Below, piece by piece: positions 9,471-18,172 of a stretch of DNA of 64,000 nucleotides. The DNA comes from Cytobacillus kochii. GTDB taxonomy: Bacteria; Bacillota; Bacilli; Bacillales; Cytobacillaceae. The DNA lies in assembly GCF_020171845.1 (NCBI RefSeq), contig NZ_JAIVAM010000003.1, positions 496,001 to 560,000 on the forward strand, given 5' to 3'. A program made the translations under genes and the position numbers. The first letter of the stretch is position 1. The number at the start of each line of letters is the position of its first letter. Below the pieces are notes generated by a model. The model saw only the letters and a program-made list of their open reading frames with translations. It was not told where the DNA came from and ran no database searches.

Positions 9471-10972
9471 TGAAACAATTACTGAGAGAAAAATTTGGTT
9501 ATACGTCTTTTAGAGATGGACAAGAAGAAACAATAAAAGCGGTAGTGGCCGGTAAGCATACGTTAGCCATGCTCCCTACTGGTTCTGGGAAGTCTTTATG
9601 TTATCAACTTCCAACATTTATGCTCCCAGGCACAACTTTAATTATTTCTCCACTTCTTTCCTTAATGCAGGATCAGGTAGACCAATTACTATTGATTGGG
9701 GAAAAACGAGCAATCGCATTTAATTCTTTTTTAAATTATCAAAAAAAAATGTATGCACTTAAAAACTTGCACCAGTATAAGTTTATTTTTACTTCACCTG
9801 AAATGCTGCAATCAAAATTGTTCATGGAGAAATTAAGTGAGCTTAATATTACATTACTTGTTGTCGATGAAGCGCATTGTATTTCTCAATGGGGACATGA
9901 TTTCCGACCGGACTATTTAGCTATTGGCTCTGTAATGAAAGAGTTAGGGCATCCGCCTATATTGGCGTTAACGGCTACGGCAACTGATAAGGTGAAACAG
10001 GATATTAAAAAATCTTTAAACATGCAAAACAGTATGGATATTCTATATTCAGTTGACCGACCAAATATCTCATTACATGTTGAGAAAGTAGAAAGTTATC
10101 AAGAGAAAATAGATGTGTTAATTAAGAAGATAAGAGCCTTACACGGTCCAGGTATTATTTATTTTTCTAGTAAAAAAACGGCAGAAGTTTGCGCACAATC
10201 ATTAAAAGAGAATGGCATAAAAAGAGTGAGCATCTATCATGGCGGATTGAATCATGAAGAAAGAATACTTATTCAGCAACAATACATTCATAACCAACTC
10301 GATGTGATATGTGCAACAAGTGCATTTGGCATGGGGATTAATAAAGAAAATATCCGTTATGTTATTCATTTTCATATGCCTATGAATATGGAATCTTATT
10401 TACAGGAAATTGGTAGAGCTGGGAGAGATGGCAAACCTAGTCTTGCTTTACTGTTATATGCACCTTTTGATGAACAGCTGCCGATGCAGTTGGTAGAATC
10501 AGAACTAATAAATGATAGTCAAATGGAAAATTTAAAACGTTTTTTTTTAACAGATTCCCTAAGGTGGTGGGAGTTAGAAAAATACGAAGAGGATATTACA
10601 GTAATTGCCAACCTTAGCGAAACATCTATGCGAATATTAAAGGATTTTCATCGTCATGCTATCCTTGATTATAAGGAGGCGACCTCCTTAGATGAACTAA
10701 AGGTGATTATGAACAAACAATTCCAGCTTAAATTAGAAGCCATTCAGACTGTTTATCAATATATTCATAGTTCCACATGTAGACGAGAAAAAATCTTACA
10801 CTATTTTGGTGAACTGCCGACAATAAATATAGGAGACTGCTGCGATCATTGTAATGGTAGCAACTACCCTGATCTGCAAACTGAAGAGCTGGAGATAATA
10901 CCCTTATATGAAAATTGGGAAGAGATTTTAAAAGACATTTTATTAAGTGAGACATCCAAAAATGAAGAGTAA
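9470..10972 (+). CDS. recS: RecQ-family ATP-dependent DNA helicase RecS
   Basis: 500 residues. SF2 helicase motifs: Walker A LPTGSGKSLCYQ near 38, DEAH box VVDEAHCISQWGHDFRPDY near 130, motif III ALTATAT, motif V/VI CATSAFGMGINKENIRYVIH and QEIGRAGRDG. A zinc-binding Cys set (CRREKILHYF, then CCDHC) ends the RQC region; there is no HRDC domain, as in the short B. subtilis RecS (RecQ2). It unwinds 3'-5' during recombination and fork repair. Start ATG 9470 overlaps the ypbB stop by one base, and the end overlaps ypbD. Confidence 0.94.
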   Translation: MKQLLREKFGYTSFRDGQEETIKAVVAGKHTLAMLPTGSGKSLCYQLPTFMLPGTTLIISPLLSLMQDQVDQLLLIGEKRAIAFNSFLNYQKKMYALKNLHQYKFIFTSPEMLQSKLFMEKLSELNITLLVVDEAHCISQWGHDFRPDYLAIGSVMKELGHPPILALTATATDKVKQDIKKSLNMQNSMDILYSVDRPNISLHVEKVESYQEKIDVLIKKIRALHGPGIIYFSSKKTAEVCAQSLKENGIKRVSIYHGGLNHEERILIQQQYIHNQLDVICATSAFGMGINKENIRYVIHFHMPMNMESYLQEIGRAGRDGKPSLALLLYAPFDEQLPMQLVESELINDSQMENLKRFFLTDSLRWWELEKYEEDITVIANLSETSMRILKDFHRHAILDYKEATSLDELKVIMNKQFQLKLEAIQTVYQYIHSSTCRREKILHYFGELPTINIGDCCDHCNGSNYPDLQTEELEIIPLYENWEEILKDILLSETSKNEE

Positions 10973-11552
10973 ATATGAAGAAACCATTCGTTTGTTATCT
11001 GATAAAGAATTAAGATTTCATTTATATTTAACACAATTGTTATTACTTTTCATTGCATTGGTTATTGGCCTATTTCTCTTTCATTCATGGGATTCTTTTT
11101 TTGCGCTATTCCAATGGGATGGACCATCTATTGCGATTGGTATAATATCAGGATTAGTCATTGTTATGCTTGATATAATAGGGATGCGGGTCCTACCTCC
11201 CTCCTATTATAATGATGGTGGGGTAAATATAAGGATATTCAGCTCACTATCACCGGCCCATATCGTAGTAATTACGTTAATTATTGCCTTTAGTGAGGAA
11301 GTGTTATTTAGAGGTGTGCTGCAAACTCATTTTGGGTTGATAGTGACTAGTTTAATCTTTGCTCTTGTCCATTATCGTTATTTATTTCAATGGTTTTTAT
11401 TTATAAATGTCGTTTTATTAAGTTTCTTCATTGGTTGGATATATGATTTAACAGGTAATTTGTTAGCGACAATTATTATGCATTTTATTATTGATTGTTT
11501 ATTGGGGTTATATATATATAAAAGTCAAAGAGCAGGAAGGGAAGATAGATGA
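10962..11552 (+). CDS. ypbD: YpbD, CPBP-family intramembrane protease-like protein
   Basis: 196 residues from ATG 10962; an in-frame GTG at 10947 is an alternative and neither has a strong ribosome-binding site, so coupling to recS is likely. About six membrane segments. The CPBP (Abi/CAAX) motifs are present: SEEVLFRGVLQTHFG (EExxxR), FALVHYRY and HFIIDCLLG. The two Glu and the following His residues are the metal or proton-relay residues in this family of intramembrane glutamic/metallo-proteases. Its substrate is unknown. It ends in a 4-base ATGA overlap with ypbE. Confidence 0.88.
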   Translation: MKSKYEETIRLLSDKELRFHLYLTQLLLLFIALVIGLFLFHSWDSFFALFQWDGPSIAIGIISGLVIVMLDIIGMRVLPPSYYNDGGVNIRIFSSLSPAHIVVITLIIAFSEEVLFRGVLQTHFGLIVTSLIFALVHYRYLFQWFLFINVVLLSFFIGWIYDLTGNLLATIIMHFIIDCLLGLYIYKSQRAGREDR

Positions 11553-12274
11553 ATAGAGAGGCATCATATCGGGAGAAGGCAAAGAGAGATCGCCAAAGAT
11601 TACAAAAAGTAAATGTAAGTGAAGAGTTGGCAATGGCGGAAATCAGCAGTACAAAAGAAAAACAAACATTGGATAAAAAGTTGGACTACCCACTCATTCG
11701 TTTACTTGCAGCATTTTTTATTATGGTACCAATAGTGGCTTTGTCTGTTTATTATCTTGTTCCTATGCTAGCTGATCAGTCTTCAACATCAGCAGAAAAA
11801 GAAGATTTTGAAACGGTTGGTATATCAAATAACAGTAATAATGGGTCATCACAAAATGTTGCAGCTGCCCCTGATGATAAGGAAGAAGAGAAGGAAGAAC
11901 AAGAAAAGGAGAAAGCAGCTGAAGAGGCAAAATTAAAAGAACAAGAAGAAGCTGAACGAAAAAAACAAGAGGAAGAAGAGAAGATAGCAAAAGAAGAAGC
12001 AGCCAAAAAAGAAAAGGAAGAGGCTGAAAAGAAAGCACGGGAAGAAGCTGCACAAAAAGAGAAGGAATTAGCAGAACAAAAGGCGAAAGAAGAGGAAGCA
12101 AAAAAACAAGCAACAAAAGTTGTTCAGCATACGGTTCAATCACAAGAAACAATGTATAGAATTGCTATGAATTATTATAAGTCACCCGATGGGATTGCTA
12201 AAATTAAGGCTGCTAATAATTTGCCATCTGAGGAAATTTACGTTGGCCAAGTATTAAGGATTCCCCTCGACTAG
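11549..12274 (+). CDS. ypbE: YpbE, membrane-anchored LysM protein
   Basis: 241 residues. A cytoplasmic charged N-terminus (1-45) is followed by one membrane helix at about 50-70 (LIRLLAAFFIMVPIVALSVYYLV), then a Ser/Asn linker, a long Lys/Glu/Ala-rich coiled coil (110-188) and a C-terminal LysM (VQHTVQSQETMYRIAMNYY to VGQVLRIP). This is a type II membrane protein whose coil should extend to the wall, where LysM binds glycan. The start overlaps ypbD by 4 bases. The gene order matches B. subtilis. Function unknown there too. Confidence 0.9.
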   Translation: MNREASYREKAKRDRQRLQKVNVSEELAMAEISSTKEKQTLDKKLDYPLIRLLAAFFIMVPIVALSVYYLVPMLADQSSTSAEKEDFETVGISNNSNNGSSQNVAAAPDDKEEEKEEQEKEKAAEEAKLKEQEEAERKKQEEEEKIAKEEAAKKEKEEAEKKAREEAAQKEKELAEQKAKEEEAKKQATKVVQHTVQSQETMYRIAMNYYKSPDGIAKIKAANNLPSEEIYVGQVLRIPLD

Positions 12275-12336
12275 TCATGAATCTACTCCACCAATCATAT
12301 AATGTGGGCAAGCATAGCTATGATTGGGGGGAGTTT

Positions 12337-12795
12337 ATGGAAACAGCAATTAATCAACTAGATGAAAGAACAGACCAAGCAACGAGACAAATGCTTCAAA
12401 AAGTAGTTGAAAGAAAAGCGAAATATGATCATTTGAAAGAGTGGCATTTGGTTATTATGTGGCTAGTTGTATTTCTATCATTTGCTTATGTTATTTTTGT
12501 GTATTATCAATTTTATTTACCTTATTCCTATTCATTTGCTTCTGTTTTTTCTGTTTATATTAATCACCCATTCAATTTATACAGTATGGTAACGTTAATT
12601 GGCTTTTATGGATATATGGTTCTGTTACAACAGAAGCGTGATAAAGCGGAAAAAGAATATCATGCACTTAGATGCGAGATTATCGATAAGAGTAAGGACT
12701 TGTGGAAAAAAGAGGATGAGTGGAAAAACAGACATCATGTCTTTAATATGATGAAGAAAAATTATGATATTAATCTGTTTCATGAGAACAAATAA
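12337..12795 (+). CDS. ypbF: YpbF-like membrane protein
   Basis: 152 residues from ATG 12337, preceded by GGGGGGAG at 5 bases; the frame extends up to 12277, but without a site. The N-terminal METAINQLDERTDQATRQMLQKVVERKAKYD is followed by two membrane segments at about 43-65 and 85-105, and then a charged helical C-terminus. It sits at the ypbF position, which is the basis for the name. No catalytic motif was seen. Confidence 0.78.
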   Translation: METAINQLDERTDQATRQMLQKVVERKAKYDHLKEWHLVIMWLVVFLSFAYVIFVYYQFYLPYSYSFASVFSVYINHPFNLYSMVTLIGFYGYMVLLQQKRDKAEKEYHALRCEIIDKSKDLWKKEDEWKNRHHVFNMMKKNYDINLFHENK

Positions 12796-13087
12796 TCAAA
12801 GTTAGGGAATAAAGACATTTAAGTCTATTTCATACGAATGAAGAGAATGAGGAACTGCTCCTAAAACCTACCCCAGTTTGTGACTGTATGACATGAATCA
12901 TGTGAAAATCTAAGAACTTCTTACAGAACACAAACGGTGATTCAAGGCATCAGTGACAATCGGGCAAGTTCACATGAAATATAAGAGTTGTAGAAACAAA
13001 ATAAATGATATTTAGGTTGTTCGCTTATAGAGCATCCTTTTTTTATTGACTAACTTAAATTTTAGTACATATAGATGAGGTGGAGTC
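12796..13087. other. Non-coding region ypbF-ypbG
   Basis: About 290 bases with no credible gene. A possible TTGACT (13046-13051) lies before ypbG with a weak -10 (TATAGA); no clear terminator for the ypbB-F operon was recognised. Confidence 0.35.
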
Positions 13088-13909
13088 ATGTATATTATTT
13101 TAGCAGGTGCATTACTGTTTATTATCGTTGGTGTCGTCGTTTATATGTATAAGGAAGCACATAAAGATACAATTGAAGTGAGAAAGGTTGCAATACAAGG
13201 TGTACCAGATAGTCTTGCAGGGTTGAACATTTTTTTCATTTCTGATATCCATCGTAGAGAGCTATCAGGAAAGTTGATTCAAGCTGTTAAAGATAGAAAG
13301 GTGGATATCGTATGTATTGGCGGAGATTTAACAGAAAAGGGAGTACCTTTGGCAAGGACGAAACGGAATATAGAAAACCTTGTTTCTATTGCTCCGACTT
13401 ATTTTGTATGGGGGAATAATGATTATGAAGGGGATTTTCATGAGTTAGATGCATTGCTATTAGATCTCGGAGTGAAAATTCTTGATAATTCAGCAGTCAG
13501 TTTTGAAGGCTCAGATGGTAAACGTATCGTGTTGCTTGGAACAGATGATTTTAGTAGGGAAAGAGACCAGATTGATCTTGCAATTGAGGATGCTGGGAAT
13601 GGCTGTCGTATTCTCATGAGCCATGATCCTGGTATTGTTGACTATTTATTACCAGAATATCAAATCTCGTTTATGATGTCAGGACATACCCATGGTGGGC
13701 AAATCCGTATCTTAAACTGGGGACCTTATGAAAAAGGTGGGATGAAACATAAGAACGGTATACCTTATTTTGTAAGTAATGGTTATGGGACAACAGCCTT
13801 GCCTTTAAGGCTAGGCGCACCTGCACAAACACATATCCTTTCTTTATATCCAAGTTTAGAAGGAAATGTTAAGGACGACTCACCAACTAAAGTATATACC
13901 ATACACTAA
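13088..13909 (+). CDS. ypbG: YpbG-like calcineurin-type metallophosphoesterase
   Basis: 273 residues, ATG start with GAGGTGG upstream. An N-terminal membrane anchor (about 3-21, IILAGALLFIIVGVVVYMY) precedes a full set of metallophosphoesterase motifs: FISDIHRRE (DxH), GGDLTEKG, GNNDYEG, MSHDPG and SGHTHGGQ. These hold a dinuclear metal site. The fold is shared with UDP-2,3-diacylglucosamine pyrophosphatase-like and membrane-bound phosphodiesterases; substrate not known. It lies between ypbF and mecB as in B. subtilis. Confidence 0.9.
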   Translation: MYIILAGALLFIIVGVVVYMYKEAHKDTIEVRKVAIQGVPDSLAGLNIFFISDIHRRELSGKLIQAVKDRKVDIVCIGGDLTEKGVPLARTKRNIENLVSIAPTYFVWGNNDYEGDFHELDALLLDLGVKILDNSAVSFEGSDGKRIVLLGTDDFSRERDQIDLAIEDAGNGCRILMSHDPGIVDYLLPEYQISFMMSGHTHGGQIRILNWGPYEKGGMKHKNGIPYFVSNGYGTTALPLRLGAPAQTHILSLYPSLEGNVKDDSPTKVYTIH

Positions 13910-13944
13910 TCACAAGAGTCGGTTCTGGGCAGGGGGCAGGAGAA

Positions 13945-14523
13945 ATGCAATTGGAGCGTTTGAATGATAATAAAATTAAAATTTTGCTTACTTTAGATGA
14001 TTTGTTTGAGAGAGGCTTGTCAAAGGAAGATATTTGGAAGGACTCTTTAAAATGGCATCAGCTTTTTCAAGATATGCTTGAGGAAGCAAGTGAAGAATTT
14101 GACCTTGATATATATGGCACAATCAGTATCGAGATTTTTTCAATGCAAATACAAGGAATGGTTATGATTGTAACGATACAAGAAGAAGTAGAAGAAGAAT
14201 GGCTTAAGGATGGAATCATTGATTTTCAAGTAGATGTAGACAAACAAGACTATATTTTATATGAATTTGATGATTTTGAGAATATTATTTCATTAAGTCA
14301 CCGGAAAATATGGAAAGAAGAAGTGGTAAATTCTTTATATGTGTATAACGGACTTTATTATGTATTGATTGAATGCAATAGAAAACAAACGGAAGAAAAA
14401 CTGATTTCAATTTTAGCTGAATATGGTACCGTTTCTTTTGTGAGTTTATATATTATTAAAGAATACGGAAAAGAATTAATTAGGGACCATGCATTAGAAA
14501 AGATCGAATATTATTTTAAATAA
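13945..14523 (+). CDS. mecB: Adaptor protein MecB (YpbH), MecA family
   Basis: 192 residues, ATG start with CAGGAG upstream. It opens with MQLERLNDNKIKILLTLDDLFERGLSKEDIW, the family's N-terminal substrate-binding domain, followed by an acidic linker (EEVEEEWL) and a C-terminal ClpC-binding domain (about 105-192). In Bacillus MecA and MecB (YpbH) deliver substrates to ClpCP. The position directly before gudB, rather than next to the spx/yjb genes, identifies the MecB paralogue. Confidence 0.9.
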   Translation: MQLERLNDNKIKILLTLDDLFERGLSKEDIWKDSLKWHQLFQDMLEEASEEFDLDIYGTISIEIFSMQIQGMVMIVTIQEEVEEEWLKDGIIDFQVDVDKQDYILYEFDDFENIISLSHRKIWKEEVVNSLYVYNGLYYVLIECNRKQTEEKLISILAEYGTVSFVSLYIIKEYGKELIRDHALEKIEYYFK

Positions 14524-14533
14524 TGATATTACA

Positions 14534-14572
14534 TTCAAGCAAATAGGATTTAAGTGATCCTATTTGTTTGAA
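14534..14572. terminator. Hairpin after mecB, possible terminator
   Basis: TTCAAGCAAATAGGAT (14534-14549) pairs with ATCCTATTTGTTTGAA (14557-14572). The stem is 16 bp with one G-U pair, but no clear T-run follows, so efficiency as an intrinsic terminator is uncertain. Confidence 0.5.
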
Positions 14573-14809
14573 TATTCAGGTGCCTTGATGTTTATCGTAT
14601 TAGTTCTTTGGGAATAGGATGTAATATGGAGCCTATCGCTGAAATGAATTCAACCTAACTCGATAAATACACATGTGTATTTTATGAATGAAATCAGCTA
14701 TTAAAGGCAAAATAAAATAGATGTAAATATTTTTGAAAATAAGGAAAATACGAAATATTATAGCTTTGGTAGCGTTTACATAAAAATAAGAAAAAATTGC
14801 TTTTTCTCC
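14573..14809. other. Leader region before gudB
   Basis: About 240 AT-rich bases between the mecB hairpin and the gudB promoter; nothing recognisable was seen. Confidence 0.35.
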
Positions 14810-14837
14810 TTGCATAAATAGAGTAAAGGTGTATACT
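14810..14837 (+). promoter_or_regulatory. gudB sigma-A promoter
   Basis: TTGCAT (14810-14815), 16 bases, TATACT (14832-14837), about 55 bases before the GTG start. Confidence 0.72.
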
Positions 14838-14892
14838 ATGTCTTGAAAGCGGACAACTAAAGAATGTGAATTTTTCTAGGAGGTTTCAAATA

Positions 14893-16167
14893 GTGGCCGA
14901 TAAAGGTACTGATCATACGAATCAAGAAGATAAAATGGATGTTTTGAAGTCAACTCAAATCGTAATCCACAAAGCGTTGGAGAAACTTGGATATCCAGAA
15001 GAGGTTTTTGAACTGTTGAAAGAGCCAATGCGTTTATTAACAGTGAAAATTCCTGTTAGGATGGATGATGGGACGGTGAAAATTTTTACTGGTTACCGTG
15101 CTCAGCATAATGATTCAGTCGGTCCTACAAAAGGGGGAATTCGTTTTCACCCTAATGTAACAGAAAAAGAAGTGAAGGCACTATCTATATGGATGAGCTT
15201 AAAATGCGGTATAGTCGATCTACCATATGGCGGAGGTAAAGGCGGTATTGTTTGTGATCCAAGGGATATGTCTTTCCGTGAGCTTGAGAGATTAAGTAGA
15301 GGGTATGTTAGAGCGATTAGCCAAATTGTTGGTCCTACAAAAGATATTCCAGCTCCAGATGTATTTACAAATTCACAAATTATGGCCTGGATGATGGATG
15401 AATATAGTAGAATGGATGAATTTAATTCCCCAGGATTTATTACTGGTAAACCACTTGTACTTGGTGGTTCTCATGGTAGGGAATCAGCAACAGCTAAAGG
15501 GGTAACGATCTGTATTCATGAAGCAGTCAAGAAAAAGGGTATTAATTTAAAAGGTGCTCGCGTGGTTGTACAAGGTTTTGGTAATGCAGGTAGCTTCTTA
15601 GCGAAGTTTATGCATGATGAAGGCGCAAAAGTCGTGGGTATTTCTGATGCATACGGTGCGCTTCATGACCCTAATGGTTTAGATATTGATTATTTACTTG
15701 ATCGCCGTGATAGTTTTGGAACTGTAACAAAGTTATTTAATGAGACGATTTCAAATAAAGAGCTACTCGAGCTCGATTGTGACGTATTGGTTCCTGCAGC
15801 AATTGAAAATCAAATTACTGAGGAAAACGCACATAATATTAAAGCAAGTATTGTAGTAGAGGCAGCGAATGGCCCAACAACATTAGAAGCGACGCAAATA
15901 TTAACAGAAAGAGATATTCTTCTTGTGCCTGATGTGCTTGCATCATCCGGTGGTGTAACAGTTTCTTATTTTGAATGGGTACAAAATAACCAAGGCTACT
16001 ACTGGTCTGAAGAAGAAGTAGAAGAAAAATTAGAAAAAATTCTAGTGAAATCATTCAATAATATTTATGAAACCGCTCAAACACGTAGAGTAGATATGCG
16101 CTTAGCTGCGTATATGGTTGGTGTACGTAAAATGGCTGAAGCATCAAGATTTAGAGGTTGGATTTAA
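14893..16167 (+). CDS. gudB: NAD-specific glutamate dehydrogenase
   Basis: 424 residues from GTG 14893, with CTAGGAGG 9 bases upstream; the in-frame ATG 14866 would put that site inside the gene. It converts glutamate to 2-oxoglutarate and ammonia. The N-terminal catalytic domain has PTKGGIRFHPNV and the active Lys in PYGGGKGGIVCDPRD; the NAD domain has VVQGFGNAGSFLAKF. The C-terminal RLAAYMVGVRKMAEASRFRGWI is nearly identical to B. subtilis GudB. The 9-base duplication that inactivates gudB in strain 168 is absent, so the enzyme should be active. Its neighbours mecB and ypdA match the gudB rather than the rocG locus. Confidence 0.95.
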   Translation: MADKGTDHTNQEDKMDVLKSTQIVIHKALEKLGYPEEVFELLKEPMRLLTVKIPVRMDDGTVKIFTGYRAQHNDSVGPTKGGIRFHPNVTEKEVKALSIWMSLKCGIVDLPYGGGKGGIVCDPRDMSFRELERLSRGYVRAISQIVGPTKDIPAPDVFTNSQIMAWMMDEYSRMDEFNSPGFITGKPLVLGGSHGRESATAKGVTICIHEAVKKKGINLKGARVVVQGFGNAGSFLAKFMHDEGAKVVGISDAYGALHDPNGLDIDYLLDRRDSFGTVTKLFNETISNKELLELDCDVLVPAAIENQITEENAHNIKASIVVEAANGPTTLEATQILTERDILLVPDVLASSGGVTVSYFEWVQNNQGYYWSEEEVEEKLEKILVKSFNNIYETAQTRRVDMRLAAYMVGVRKMAEASRFRGWI

Positions 16168-16197
16168 TTTTCACAATTTCTTACATTTGAAAGAAGG

Positions 16198-16235
16198 TAA
16201 AAAATCTCCTATTATATACATTAGGAGATTTTTTT
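16198..16235 (+). terminator. gudB terminator
   Basis: AAAATCTCCTA (16201-16211) pairs with TTAGGAGATTTT (16221-16232), continuing into a T-run. Confidence 0.9.
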
Positions 16236-16287
16236 CAATTCTACATATATAAAATATCATACGGGTCAGTCCAAGAGGTGAATCATC

Positions 16288-17256
16288 ATGAATAAAAAAG
16301 ATGCGATTGTGGTTGGTGGTGGACCATGTGGATTAGCCGCAGCCATTTGTTTAAAAGAGTTAGGGAAAGATGTTTTAGTCATTGAGAAGGGCAACATTGT
16401 TAATGCCATTTATCGTTACCCGACTCATCAAACTTTCTTTAGTTCCAGTAAAAAATTAGAAATTGGTAATATACCGTTTGTAACGGTTGAACATAAACCC
16501 AATAGAAATCAAGCACTTACCTATTATAGAGAAGTGGTCAAACGAAAAGCAATCAATGTCAATGCATATGAAAAGGTTGAAAGCATCACAAGGAAAAAAG
16601 ATAATGATTTCTCTGTGCAAACGGATAAAGCGGAGTACCAATCATCTTATGTTATTGTTGCAACTGGGTATTATGATCAACCAAACTATATGGGGATCCC
16701 TGGTGAAGATTTAGATAAAGTCTTTCATTACTTTAAAGAAGCCCATCCGTTTTTTAATAAAGATGTTGTTGTTATTGGTGGGAAAAACTCCAGTGTTGAT
16801 GCGGCCATTGAATTAGAAAAGGCTGGGGCAAATGTGACGGTTCTCTATCGGGGCGAGGAATATTCAAAAAGCGTTAAGCCGTGGATTTTACCGCAGTTTG
16901 ATTCACTTGTTCGTCATGAGAATATTCAAATGGAATTTAATGCAAATGTTCAGGAAATAAGAGAAACTTCTGTTGTCTATGAGAAAGAGGGGCAAATCAA
17001 GGAAATCGCGAATGATTTTGTCTTTGCCATGACTGGTTATCATCCAGATCATCCATTTTTACAATCAATAGGCATTAAAAAAGACGAAAAAACTGGAAAA
17101 CCTGAGCATCATCCTGAAACAATGGAGACCAATGTAGAAGGTATATATATTGCTGGCGTGATTGCAGCGGGTAATAATGCCAATGAAATATTTATCGAGA
17201 ATGGTAGGCATCATGGAGAAATCATTGCCAACGCGATAAAAGAGAAAGAACAATAA
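16288..17256 (+). CDS. ypdA: YpdA, bacillithiol disulfide reductase family
   Basis: 322 residues, ATG start with GAGGTG upstream. It is a two-dinucleotide-binding flavoprotein: FAD site VVGGGPCGLAAAICLKELG at the N-terminus, NADPH site VVIGGKNSSVDAAIELEKAG near 165, and the C-terminal FAD motif GIYIAGVIAAGNNANEIFIENG. There is no CxxC redox pair, which sets YpdA apart from thioredoxin reductase. YpdA reduces oxidised bacillithiol with NADPH, completing the BrxA/B redox relay. Own terminator; lies next to gudB as in B. subtilis. Confidence 0.93.
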   Translation: MNKKDAIVVGGGPCGLAAAICLKELGKDVLVIEKGNIVNAIYRYPTHQTFFSSSKKLEIGNIPFVTVEHKPNRNQALTYYREVVKRKAINVNAYEKVESITRKKDNDFSVQTDKAEYQSSYVIVATGYYDQPNYMGIPGEDLDKVFHYFKEAHPFFNKDVVVIGGKNSSVDAAIELEKAGANVTVLYRGEEYSKSVKPWILPQFDSLVRHENIQMEFNANVQEIRETSVVYEKEGQIKEIANDFVFAMTGYHPDHPFLQSIGIKKDEKTGKPEHHPETMETNVEGIYIAGVIAAGNNANEIFIENGRHHGEIIANAIKEKEQ

Positions 17257-17290
17257 ACAAACAAATTCAGACGAGAATATGAGCTTAAGT

Positions 17291-17346
17291 AAACCCGAAC
17301 TTTATGCAAAACACTTTTCAATGGTGCTTTGCTTTGTTCGGGTTTT
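17291..17346 (+). terminator. ypdA terminator
   Basis: AAACCCGAAC (17291-17300) pairs with GTTCGGGTTT (17336-17345) around a 35-base loop. Confidence 0.75.
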
Positions 17347-17526
17347 CAAATGATATGGCATCACTTGTCAATACCATTAGCCTTTTGTAAAGGCTGATTT
17401 CTCCATATGTTGAAATTTTGTCGCTTACTATCATTAAGATCTTCACAACTGCCAAAGGAGTTAGCAATCAACTCAGTACACTTTCCATCTAATAGATGCA
17501 ATAAAGAAATTCAGTAAATCATACTT

Positions 17527-18012
17527 TTATTGTTGAAACATTTCTTCAAGTTTTTCCAAAGGCATCCTACTTTCCAAAGCGATTAATAGTTTAATACGAG
17601 CTTTTTGCCCATTTAATCCATTAGAAAAAATGAGGCCAAGCTCTTTTAATTCTTTGCCCCCTCCAGGATAACCATAAACATCTTGGGCAATGCCATTAAA
17701 GCATCTTGATACGATAATAATAGGAATCTTTCTAGCAAGTAAATCTTTTATACCAGGAAGCATGGCTGGAGGAAGGTTTCCTTGCCCAAGCGCTTCAATC
17801 ACCAATCCATCGCATGTAGTTTGTGCAATGGCTCCTAATAGGGTAGAGTCCATGCCGGCATGAGCTTTAATGAGCATCACTTGTTTATCAGCTTGTTCGA
17901 TTTCGAAATGTGCATGTTGAACAGGGAGGTGATGAAAAAGTACACCCCTTTTTGTGACTATACCTATGGGTCCATATTGAGGACTTTGAAAGGTCGAGAC
18001 GTTGCTAGTATG
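17527..18012 (-). pseudogene. Host L-asparaginase, C-terminal fragment cut by the prophage
   Basis: Reading the minus strand from 18012 gives 161 in-frame codons without a stop: HTSNVSTFQSPQYGPIGIV, then a long C-terminal half containing IKAHAGMDSTLLGAIA, LVIEALGQGNLPP, IIIVSRCFNGIAQ and NGLNGQKARIKLLIALES. These are the conserved C-terminal blocks of bacterial type I/II asparaginases. The family has further residues (TKTHTSN...) before this point, but the codon at 18013-18015 is a stop and similarity ends. About half the protein, including the catalytic TGGTIA and HGTD threonines, is missing. A GTG at 17880 could open a 117-residue ORF, but it would have no active site. The missing half should lie at the far end of the prophage. 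Confidence 0.85.
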
Positions 18013-18020
18013 CTATGTGT
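17995..18020. other. Left prophage junction (attL), approximate
   Basis: Asparaginase homology on the minus strand stops exactly in the conserved HTSNV codons (18001-18012), and DNA to the right belongs to the phage side. The crossover core should lie within or beside this stretch. Its exact length cannot be read because the right junction is outside the window. Confidence 0.65.
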
Positions 18021-18085
18021 TAAATATACCGTTTAAAGGAAATTGATTAGTCTATCCCCAAAAATGCTGATATATCAAGGGTTTT

Positions 18086-18106
18086 AGCACACTATAATAG
18101 TGTGCT
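18086..18106 (+). terminator. Perfect hairpin beside attL
   Basis: AGCACACTA (18086-18094), loop TAA, TAGTGTGCT (18098-18106), followed by TTTCCTTTTT on the plus strand. It is probably a terminator for transcripts arriving from the left, or from the other phage end when circular. It also holds a TATAAT, so an operator role is possible. Confidence 0.6.
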
Positions 18107-18119
18107 TTTCCTTTTTAAG

Positions 18120-18149
18120 TTATCCACAATAGAGTAAATAGTGTAAAAT
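18120..18149 (+). promoter_or_regulatory. Possible promoter of the phage asparaginase gene
   Basis: TTATCC (18120-18125), 18 bases, TAAAAT (18144-18149). The -35 is weak and the start codon is only 23 bases beyond the -10. Confidence 0.35.
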
Positions 18150-18172
18150 AGATGATGGAGGTGTCGGATTTT

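Noticed and set aside
11763..12152. Long minus-strand ORFs opposite ypbE
   Set aside because: They are the reverse of the Lys/Glu repeat coil and have Leu/Ser-rich low-complexity sequence and no ribosome-binding site.
17881..18012. Frameshift or sequencing error as the reason for the short asparaginase
   Set aside because: The frame is open and similar up to 18012, and upstream DNA has no asparaginase homology in any frame, so it is a break rather than a frameshift.
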